Assembly (NCBI GenBank): GCA_947449495.1
Contig: CANFSB010000014.1
Span: 1 to 35,082 of the forward strand
Reading direction: 5' to 3'
From: Pseudomonadota bacterium
Lineage (GTDB): Bacteria > Pseudomonadota > Gammaproteobacteria > Steroidobacterales > Steroidobacteraceae
Length of the DNA stretch: 35,082 bases
Below, piece by piece: positions 16,629-23,405 of the stretch. The notes beneath the pieces were generated by a model that saw nothing but the letters and a program-made list of their open reading frames with translations, had not been told where the DNA came from and did not search any database. The translations under genes were made by a program, and so were the position numbers. Each line of letters starts with the position of its first letter. Position 1 is the stretch's first letter.

Positions 16629-18040
16629 GCCCGCTCTCCACCACTCTGTGTTGTCTGTTGCCCTGCCACTGCAGCCTGCAGCCCCAATGCTGTGACCTCA
16701 CCCACCACCAACAGCGTGGGCGACTGCAGCACAGCACCCTGCGCCAGCGCCAGCAATCCGCCCAATGTGCCCTGCAACACGCGTTGATCGGGCCAAGTAG
16801 CGCGCTCGACCAGCGCCACCGGATGCGTTGCCGGCAAGCCGTGCTGCAACAACTGCGTCACCACTTGATCGAGTTGCCCCACACCCATGTAAAAGACCAC
16901 GGTCTGCAGCGGACCGGCTAACGCACGCCAGTCCAGTGAATCGCCCTGCGCGCCGGTGGCCGTCACAAAAGTAACCGACTGCGATACGCCCCGCTGTGTC
17001 AGCGGAATGCCCGCGCTGGCCGCAGCACCCAGGGCTGCGGTGATGCCCGGCACCACCACCACAGGAATGCCTGCATCGCGCAGCACCTGTAACTCTTCAC
17101 CGCCGCGGCCGAATACAAACGGATCGCCACCTTTGACGCGTGCCACGCGCAGGCCACGGCCCGCATGCTCCAGCAACAAGGTGTTGATGTGCTTTTGAGT
17201 GACTTCGTGATTGCCGGGCAGCTTGCCGACATTGATCTTCTCGGCATCGCGGCGCGCGCGGTCGATGATCACCTGCGGCACCAGCCGGTCGTACAACAAC
17301 ACATCGGCTTGTTGCAGCAGTTGCTGCGCGCGAATGGTGAGCAAGTCCGGATCACCCGGACCCACGCCGATCAAATACACCTCACCCAATTGCGTCGCCG
17401 CTGCGCTCTGTGCCCCATCCAACTGCAGCTGCATCGCGCTATCTGCACCGTGCTGTGCGCCCGACAACACTTGGCTTGCTACCGGACTGGCATAAAAACC
17501 GTCCCAGAATCGCAAGCGATCCGGCAGCGCCGGAAACACAGCTTTGACGGTAGCGCGCCAACGACTGGCAAAGGCCGCCAACTCGCCCAAGCGTTCGGGT
17601 AACAGCGTCTCGATCTGTGTACGCACGCGCCGCGCCAAGGTCGGCGAGCTGCCCTCAGTACCGATGGCAATCACCAAGGGTGAGCGATCAACAATGGCGG
17701 GGAAGATGAAGCTGGAGCGGCGTGCGTCATCGACCACATTGACCCACAGACCGCGCGCCTGCGCCGCCTGCGAGACCGCTTCATTGACCCCCTCATGATC
17801 GGTGGCAGCCACGACCAGACGCGCACCGTCCAGCACCTGCGGTTCAAATGCCTGAGCCAGATGTTCGAGCTGCCCTGAGTCGCGCAGTAGCGTTAGCTCA
17901 GCACCGAGTTCCGGCGACACCACCTGCACGTGGGCCTGCGCCTTGAGCAAGTGCTCTATCTTGCGGGACGCCACGATGCCGCCGCCCACGACCAGCACGC
18001 GCTGGCCGCGCAGATCGAAGAACAGCGGCAAGTAATCCAT
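16625..18040 (-). CDS. cysG: Siroheme synthase, trifunctional CysG
   Basis: Makes siroheme from uroporphyrinogen III by two SAM methylations, NAD-dependent oxidation and Fe2+ insertion. The 471-residue protein has the usual length. N-terminal CysGB half: NAD motif VVGGGIVASRK (17-27), NVVDDA (101-106) with catalytic Asp, and TEGSSPTLARRVR (128-140). C-terminal uroporphyrinogen methyltransferase half (about 217-460): YLIGVGPGDPDLLT, VKGGDPFVFGRGGEE and PGITAALGAAASAGIPLT. Its product is the cofactor of the CysI encoded 3.6 kb away. Coupled by four bases to the cysK-like gene and 27 bases after cysH. Confidence 0.97.
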   Translation of the reverse strand: MDYLPLFFDLRGQRVLVVGGGIVASRKIEHLLKAQAHVQVVSPELGAELTLLRDSGQLEHLAQAFEPQVLDGARLVVAATDHEGVNEAVSQAAQARGLWVNVVDDARRSSFIFPAIVDRSPLVIAIGTEGSSPTLARRVRTQIETLLPERLGELAAFASRWRATVKAVFPALPDRLRFWDGFYASPVASQVLSGAQHGADSAMQLQLDGAQSAAATQLGEVYLIGVGPGDPDLLTIRAQQLLQQADVLLYDRLVPQVIIDRARRDAEKINVGKLPGNHEVTQKHINTLLLEHAGRGLRVARVKGGDPFVFGRGGEELQVLRDAGIPVVVVPGITAALGAAASAGIPLTQRGVSQSVTFVTATGAQGDSLDWRALAGPLQTVVFYMGVGQLDQVVTQLLQHGLPATHPVALVERATWPDQRVLQGTLGGLLALAQGAVLQSPTLLVVGEVTALGLQAAVAGQQTTQSGGERA

Positions 18041-18067
18041 GGGCGGCGTATCCGGCAGTACCAGCCC

Positions 18068-18808
18068 TCAGGCCGGTGCCTTGGCAGCCGGACGGGCGCG
18101 CGACTGCAAACCGCATTCGCGTGAGTCGGTGTTTTCCCACCACCAGCGACCGGCTCTGTTGTCCTCGCCGGGCTCGATGGCGCGCGTGCACGGCGAGCAA
18201 CCGATGCTGGGGAAACCTTGATCGTGCAGCGGGTTGTAGACCAAGCCCTTGGCGCGGATATAGGCCCACACATCGTCGTGGGTCCAGTCGAGGATGGGGC
18301 TGACTTTGTGCAGACCATTGGCAGCATCGAACTCGACCGCAGGGATCTGCGCACGATCGGCCGACTGCTCGTGGCGCACGCCAGTAACCCAAGCCCCAAA
18401 GCCCTTGATGGCGCGCGCAAAGGGCTCGATCTTGCGCAGATGGCAGCAGGACTTGCGCGCCGCCACATCGTAGTAAAAGCCATTGATGCCGTTGGCCGCG
18501 ACCCATGCCTCTACAGCCTGTGCCTGCGGATGGATCAGGCGCATGCGGCGCTGATAGCGACGCTCCAGCATCTCCAGCAGCGTATAGGTCTGCTCGTGCA
18601 GACGGCCGGTGTCCAGCGTGAAGATGTCGATGGCCGGCGCTTGGGTCCAGATCATATCGGTCAGCACCATCGATTCGGCGCCTAGACTGCACGAATAGGT
18701 GACCGTGCCGTGATCGCTCACAGCCTGCTGCAACAACGCCACGCTGCGGGAAACCTTATCCTCCAGCTGCGCGTTAAGGGCCTGCGCGCCGGTTTTCTGC
18801 TGTGCCAT
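18068..18808 (-). CDS. cysH: Adenylyl-sulfate (APS) reductase, CysH family
   Basis: Reduces activated sulfate to sulfite. The 246-residue protein has the PP-loop-like SCSLGAESMVL (39-49), LDTGRLHEQTY (65-75) and a cysteine pair Cys121-Cys122 (KSCCHLRK) with Cys204 and Cys207 (GCSPC). These four are the [4Fe-4S] ligands that mark APS-using enzymes rather than PAPS reductase. Catalytic Cys232 lies in RECGLQ; the usual motif is ECGLH, so the histidine is replaced by glutamine. The ATG at 18808 gives the expected N-terminus; the frame is open to 19003 but without similarity. First gene of the cys run and divergent from hemB. cysND/cysC are not in the window. Confidence 0.93.
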   Translation of the reverse strand: MAQQKTGAQALNAQLEDKVSRSVALLQQAVSDHGTVTYSCSLGAESMVLTDMIWTQAPAIDIFTLDTGRLHEQTYTLLEMLERRYQRRMRLIHPQAQAVEAWVAANGINGFYYDVAARKSCCHLRKIEPFARAIKGFGAWVTGVRHEQSADRAQIPAVEFDAANGLHKVSPILDWTHDDVWAYIRAKGLVYNPLHDQGFPSIGCSPCTRAIEPGEDNRAGRWWWENTDSRECGLQSRARPAAKAPA

Positions 18809-18910
18809 CGATGATCCGTTGGGGTGACTAGGGCGCAGGGCCCAGAGTGGTGTATTTTCTGCCTCCAGCTTATAACAATGGCACATTGCCAAAGATCGAA
18901 CCGAGGGGTC
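18809..18910. promoter_or_regulatory. Divergent cysH / hemB promoter region
   Basis: One hundred and two bases between divergent starts. The core GCTTATAAC (18868-18876) gives TATAAC on the plus strand (18871-18876) and TATAAG on the minus strand (18869-18874), so one symmetric A+T-rich core could serve as the -10 box for both genes. No good -35 box is seen for either direction. A short palindrome GGCA-ATG-TGCC type lies at 18880-18890, a possible regulator site. A GAGGGG ribosome site (18903-18908) precedes the hemB ATG. Promoter roles are inferred. Confidence 0.4.
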
Positions 18911-19888
18911 ATGAGCCGAATCAACCTGCGTCGCCTGCGTCAGGATCGCCATATCCGCGGCCTGACCCGCGAACATCGCGTATCGCCCGAGCAATTCATC
19001 CAACCACTGTTTGTGGTCGAGGGCTTGGCCGGGCGTGAAGAAGTGCCGGGTCTAACCGGCGTCTATCGCGACACGCCAGACTCCCTGCTCTATCAGATCG
19101 AGTCCGACCTCAAAGCCGGTGTCGAGAAGTTCCTGCTGTTCGGCGTGCCGATGGGCAAGGCCACCCATGACATCGACTGGAGCTTTGATGCGGGGCAAAT
19201 CGCGCGCATCAAGCAGCGCTTTGGTAGCGACATCTGGCTGGCGGTGGACGTGTGTCTGTGCTCCTCCACGCCCCATGGTCATTGCGGCGTGCTCAATCCA
19301 GAGGGCGATCATCTGGACAACCGTGCCAGCGTGCGCGAACTGGCGGCCGCTGCAGCCGCTTACGCACAGGCTGGTGCCGACTGCGTCGCGCCCAGCGACA
19401 TGATGGACGGTCGCATCGGCGCGATCCGCGATGCCCTGGAGCAGGCCGGTTGCGATCGCACGCTGCTGATGAGCTATGCGGCCAAGTTTCACTCCACGTT
19501 CTATGGACCGTTTCGCGTCGCCGCAGACTCTGCACCCAAGCAGCAGAGCAAGCTTACCGATCGCTCCAGCTACCAGATCGATCCGGCACGCCCTGGCGAT
19601 GCCCTGCTGTCGGTAGAGCGCGATGTGGCCGAGGGTGCCGACATCCTCATGGTCAAGCCGGGCATGCCTTATCTGGACATCCTTGCCGACCTGTCGCGAC
19701 AGTTTCCGCAGCCTTGGGCGGTGTATGAAGTCAGCGGTGAATACGCGGCCATCGAATTGCTGGCCCGCGAAGGACTGACCAACCGAGTTGCCGCCCACCG
19801 TGAGGCTTGGACTGCGCTGGTGCGCGCCGGTGCCTCCATGATCATCAGTTACGGCGCGCGTCATGCGCGCGAATGGCTTGCTCCATGA
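18911..19888 (+). CDS. hemB: Porphobilinogen synthase (delta-aminolevulinate dehydratase)
   Basis: Condenses two 5-aminolevulinate molecules to porphobilinogen in tetrapyrrole synthesis. The 325-residue protein has the usual length. Active-site lysines are Lys192 (SYAAKFHSTFYGP) and Lys249 (ILMVKPGMPYLD). The metal site reads DVCLCSSTPHGHCG (113-126), with Cys115, Cys117 and Cys125, the zinc-binding type, unlike the aspartate-rich magnesium type of Pseudomonas. The ATG at 18911 follows GAGGGG; the open frame from 18824 has no similarity. The stop overlaps the hemL start by ATGA. Upstream gene of the hemB-hemL pair and divergent from cysH. Confidence 0.97.
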   Translation: MSRINLRRLRQDRHIRGLTREHRVSPEQFIQPLFVVEGLAGREEVPGLTGVYRDTPDSLLYQIESDLKAGVEKFLLFGVPMGKATHDIDWSFDAGQIARIKQRFGSDIWLAVDVCLCSSTPHGHCGVLNPEGDHLDNRASVRELAAAAAAYAQAGADCVAPSDMMDGRIGAIRDALEQAGCDRTLLMSYAAKFHSTFYGPFRVAADSAPKQQSKLTDRSSYQIDPARPGDALLSVERDVAEGADILMVKPGMPYLDILADLSRQFPQPWAVYEVSGEYAAIELLAREGLTNRVAAHREAWTALVRAGASMIISYGARHAREWLAP

Positions 19889-21162
19889 GTACTTCAGACG
19901 ACTTGTTCGCCCGCTCCAAGCTGGTGTCACCCGGCGGCGTGCATTCGCCGGTTCGTGCTTTTAAAGGCGTGGGCGGCACACCGCGCTTCATGACCGGTGG
20001 TCATGGCGCCTTCATGACCGATGTCGACGGACGTGACTACGTCGACTTTCTCAGCGCTTTCGGCCCGCTGATCCTAGGTCATGGCAATGCCGCAGTACGC
20101 GAAGCAGCCATCGGTGCCATCAGCCGTGGCTGGAGCCTGGGCACTACCGAGCCCTACTCGCTCGATTTGGCGGAGTTCATCACGCGCCGCATTCCGTGGG
20201 TAGAAAGCATCCGCTTTGTGAACTCGGGTACCGAGGCGGTGATGTCAGCACTGCGTGTTGCACGTGGTGCGACCGGTCGCGACAAAATATTGAAGTTCGA
20301 TGGCTGCTATCACGGCCATACCGATTCGATGCTCATCAAATCCGGCTCGGGTTTGGCCGAAGCCACCGTGGCCGACAGCGCCGGTCTGGATCATGCAACG
20401 CTGTCGGGTACGGTCGTGGCAGCGCTGGATGATGATGCCGCGCTGGAAGCAGCCTTCGAGCGCCATGGCTCACAGATTGCCGCTGCGATCATCGAACCGG
20501 TACCGGCCAACTATGGCTTGTTACCGCAGCGTTTGGCCTATCTGCAACGCCTCGCGCAGCTGTGCCGCAAACACGGCGCGCTGCTCATATTCGATGAAGT
20601 GATCAGCGGCTTTCGCGTGGGCTTCCAAGGTGCCGCGGGTCTGTATGGCTTTGAGCCCGACCTGGTCACCTATGGCAAGGTCATCGGCGGTGGCTTCCCG
20701 GTCGGTGCCTACGGCGGCAAGCGCCAATACATGGATCTGGTAGCGCCCTCGGGCCCGGTCTATCAAGCCGGTACGCTCAGTGCCAATCCTGTGGCCATGT
20801 GCGCAGGGCTTGCCACCGTGCAGCAGCTGGCCGATGGCAGCCTGTATGCGCGGCTAGAGAAACTGGGGCAGCGACTCGACGCGGCGTTTGCCACGCAGCG
20901 ACGCATCACGCTGCAACGCGTGGGCTCGTTGTTCTGGTTTTATCTGGTGCCGCCGGCTGCACCCATACGCTCACTGGCCGACATGCAAGCACGCCCTGCC
21001 GCACCCTTCGGGCCGTTGTTTCATACGCTGCTGGAAGGCGGCATGTATCTGTCGCCCAGTGCTTATGAAGTGGGATTCTTGTCGGCAGCGCACAGCGAAG
21101 CACAAGTCGATGCCATGGCCGCAGCGGTGCTGGCAGCCACGGCACATCTGCCGTCGGGTTGA
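19885..21162 (+). CDS. hemL: Glutamate-1-semialdehyde 2,1-aminomutase
   Basis: PLP enzyme that moves the amino group of glutamate-1-semialdehyde to give 5-aminolevulinate, the HemB substrate; the organism therefore uses the C5 route. 425 residues, as in the family. Visible: SPVRAFKGVGGTPRF (21-35), NSGTEAVMSALRVAR (113-127), FDEVISGFRVG (236-246) and the PLP lysine Lys265 in VTYGKVIGGGFPVGAYGG. Starts at 19885 in a four-base overlap with hemB. It converges with the DUF934 gene; 32 bases separate the stops and contain a hairpin. Confidence 0.97.
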   Translation: MSTSDDLFARSKLVSPGGVHSPVRAFKGVGGTPRFMTGGHGAFMTDVDGRDYVDFLSAFGPLILGHGNAAVREAAIGAISRGWSLGTTEPYSLDLAEFITRRIPWVESIRFVNSGTEAVMSALRVARGATGRDKILKFDGCYHGHTDSMLIKSGSGLAEATVADSAGLDHATLSGTVVAALDDDAALEAAFERHGSQIAAAIIEPVPANYGLLPQRLAYLQRLAQLCRKHGALLIFDEVISGFRVGFQGAAGLYGFEPDLVTYGKVIGGGFPVGAYGGKRQYMDLVAPSGPVYQAGTLSANPVAMCAGLATVQQLADGSLYARLEKLGQRLDAAFATQRRITLQRVGSLFWFYLVPPAAPIRSLADMQARPAAPFGPLFHTLLEGGMYLSPSAYEVGFLSAAHSEAQVDAMAAAVLAATAHLPSG

Positions 21163-21163
21163 T

Positions 21164-21185
21164 CGCCAGGGCCGACGCCCAGGCG
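21164..21185. terminator. Hairpin between convergent hemL and DUF934 genes
   Basis: Inverted repeat CGCC-A-GGGC, loop CGAC, GCCC-A-GGCG: eight G-C pairs with one A/A mismatch. It starts one base after the hemL stop. No run of T follows on either strand, so it is not a standard intrinsic terminator; a two-way stem or an RNA-end stabiliser is the likely role. Confidence 0.5.
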
Positions 21186-21194
21186 CGCGTGGTG

Positions 21195-21692
21195 TCAGCC
21201 GACCTGCCCGCGACGGTGCGGCTGCACTACCGTGCCTACGACGGTCTGATAGGCCACGCTGAAGCGATCCAGTTCTGCAGCGGCCAGCGTCAGGTTCTCC
21301 CCTGGCGCCATATCAAAGGCATCAAAGCCGCAGCGCGCCAGCAGGAACACCTGATCCAGCAACACCGCCCCGGCAGCGCGCAGTTCACCGCAATAGCCAT
21401 AACGCTCACGCAGCATGCGTCCTTGCGTGTAGCCGCGACCTTCGGCGCTCTTGGGGAAGTTGACCACCACCAACTGCAACTGGGCAGCAAAAGGCAGCAG
21501 CTGCGCCTCGTCATCGGCAGGTTCCAGTTGCACGCCCAGCGCAGCGCCTGCGGGCGCTGGCGAGGCTAGCGTACCGGCTTGTACTGCAAGGTAATCGGCC
21601 AAGCTCACCACCACACCGGCTGCAGCAGCAGCTTCACCAGGCATAGACCAGGCATCGGCCTGGCACTGACGATGCTTAACGATTTGGCGCAT
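21195..21692 (-). CDS. DUF934 protein associated with sulfite reductase
   Basis: A 165-residue protein of the DUF934 family, found next to cysI in many beta- and gammaproteobacteria. Family core: VNFPKSAEGRGYTQGRMLRE (77-96), RYGYCGELRA (97-106), LLDQVFLLARCGFDAF (111-126). The biochemical role is unproven; a helper of the sulfite reductase (cofactor loading or electron supply) is the usual guess from gene neighbourhood. The ATG at 21692 lies inside cysI, 17 bases before its end, so translation is probably coupled. The frame is open further up but only within cysI. Confidence 0.88.
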   Translation of the reverse strand: MRQIVKHRQCQADAWSMPGEAAAAAGVVVSLADYLAVQAGTLASPAPAGAALGVQLEPADDEAQLLPFAAQLQLVVVNFPKSAEGRGYTQGRMLRERYGYCGELRAAGAVLLDQVFLLARCGFDAFDMAPGENLTLAAAELDRFSVAYQTVVGTVVQPHRRGQVG

Positions 21693-23322
21693 AGACCCGC
21701 TCACGAAACGGCGTGACGCCCACACGGCGCACGACTTGCAAGAACGTCTCGTCTTCCTCGCGGATCGAGACATACACATCGAGCAGCGCGGCCAGTGTGT
21801 TGGCCACCTCGAGCTTGGCTACCGACGGCCCGATGACCTCGCCCAGCGAACTGTCGCCACTGGCCGAACCGCCGATGGTGATTTGGTACCACTCCTCGCC
21901 ATGCTTATCGACACCCAAGATGCCGATGTGACCCACATGGTGATGGCCGCAGGCATTCATGCAGCCGGACATTTTGATTTCGAGCGGCCCCAGATCGTAG
22001 AGGTAGTCGATATCGGAAAAGCGCTCGGTAATCTGGTGCGCAATGCTGATCGAACTGGCATTGGCCAAGCTGCAAAAATCCAAGCCCGGGCAGCAGATCA
22101 TGTCGGCCAGTGTGCCAATATTGGCCGTGGCCAGGCCCAATGCAGTCAGGCGCTGCCAGGTTTCATACAGGTCTTGCTGACGCACTTCGCCCAGCACCAG
22201 ATTCTGATCGTGCGTACTGCGCACTTCGCCCGAACTGATGCGATCGGCCAGATCGGCAAGACCATCCATCTGTTCTGCGGTCATATCACCTGGGGCAATG
22301 CCCGGCGTCTTGAGCGACACCATCACTGCGCGATAACCACTGACTTTGTGGACGCGAGTGTTGTGCCGGTACCAAGCAACAAAGGCCGCTTCGCGGCCGG
22401 CAGTGACATCGATGTCGGGCAACTTCTCGTAGGGCAGCGGCCGGAAGTACTTGCGCATGCGATCGATTTCAACCACATCCAACAGCAACGCCGTGTCGCG
22501 TATCAGCGCCCATTCCTGCTCTACCGCGGCGCGGAAAGCCTCTTCACCCATGGCTTTGACGAGAATCTTGATGCGTGCCTTGTAGATGTTGTCGCGACGG
22601 CCCGCGCGGTTGTACACGCGCAGCACGGCTTCCAGATACGACAGCAAATGCTCGCGCGGCAAAAAGTCACGGATGACCTTGCCGATGATGGGCGTGCGAC
22701 CCAAGCCACCACCGACCAGCACTTCAAAGCCGATTTGGCCATCAGGGCCACGACGCAGGTGCAGGCCGATGTCGTGCACCTGTGAGGCAGCGCGATCGGC
22801 CGGCGAACCGGTGACGGCAATCTTGAATTTGCGCGGCAGGTAGTTGAACTCGGGGTGCAGCGTCGACCACTGACGGATGATCTCGCAGTACGGCCGCGGG
22901 TCATCAATCTCGTCGGGAGCAATGCCGGCGAAGTGATCTGCCGTGGTGTTGCGGATGCAGTTGCCGCTGGTCTGAATGGCGTGCATCTCGACGGTGGCAA
23001 GGTCCGCCAGCATGTCGGGCACTTCTTCGAGCTTGGGCCAGTTGTACTGGATGTTCTGGCGCGTGGTGAAGTGACCATAGCCACGGTCGTACTTGCGCGC
23101 CAGATGCGCCAGCATGCGCACCTGCCGGGTGGACAGCAGCCCATAGGGCACAGCCACGCGCAGCATGGGCGCGTGTGTTTGGATATAGAGGCCATTGCGC
23201 AGACGCAGCGGCTTGAACTCGTCTTCGCTGAGTTGGCCAGCCAGAAAGCGTTGGGTCTGATCGCGGAACTGTGCCACGCGCTCGGCGACGAGAGTGTGGT
23301 CCAAGGTGTCGTATCGGTACAC
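21676..23322 (-). CDS. cysI: Sulfite reductase hemoprotein, ferredoxin-type
   Basis: Six-electron reduction of sulfite to sulfide, using siroheme and a [4Fe-4S] cluster; 548 residues. Two ferrodoxin-like half-domains and two NIR_SIR domains. Siroheme contacts: GYGHFTTRQNIQYNW (81-95) and TSGNCIRNTTAD (118-129). Cluster ligands are Cys411 and Cys417 (CCPGLDFC) with Cys454 and Cys458 (MSGCMNACGHH). Nitrite reduction is a possible alternative in this superfamily, but the partner DUF934 and the cysH-cysG genes nearby favour sulfite. The start is GTG (23322, giving MYRYDTLD) without a clear ribosome site. Eighty-three bases separate it from ppc upstream. No CysJ-type flavoprotein is visible. Confidence 0.93.
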   Translation of the reverse strand: MYRYDTLDHTLVAERVAQFRDQTQRFLAGQLSEDEFKPLRLRNGLYIQTHAPMLRVAVPYGLLSTRQVRMLAHLARKYDRGYGHFTTRQNIQYNWPKLEEVPDMLADLATVEMHAIQTSGNCIRNTTADHFAGIAPDEIDDPRPYCEIIRQWSTLHPEFNYLPRKFKIAVTGSPADRAASQVHDIGLHLRRGPDGQIGFEVLVGGGLGRTPIIGKVIRDFLPREHLLSYLEAVLRVYNRAGRRDNIYKARIKILVKAMGEEAFRAAVEQEWALIRDTALLLDVVEIDRMRKYFRPLPYEKLPDIDVTAGREAAFVAWYRHNTRVHKVSGYRAVMVSLKTPGIAPGDMTAEQMDGLADLADRISSGEVRSTHDQNLVLGEVRQQDLYETWQRLTALGLATANIGTLADMICCPGLDFCSLANASSISIAHQITERFSDIDYLYDLGPLEIKMSGCMNACGHHHVGHIGILGVDKHGEEWYQITIGGSASGDSSLGEVIGPSVAKLEVANTLAALLDVYVSIREEDETFLQVVRRVGVTPFRERVYAPNR

Positions 23323-23405
23323 GGTGCGGGCTCGGTGGCGTTGCCAGTGTCGAAGGTTGAGGGGGCGTATTGTGACCTGCGCAGGGCTGCAGCGCTAACC
23401 GGACA

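Noticed and set aside
18809-19003. N-terminal extension of CysH to 19003
   Set aside because: Would overlap hemB and the divergent promoter region; no similarity beyond the ATG at 18808.
23323-23405. Riboswitch or attenuator before cysI
   Set aside because: Eighty-three bases with only small palindromes; I could not fold a known riboswitch class by eye.
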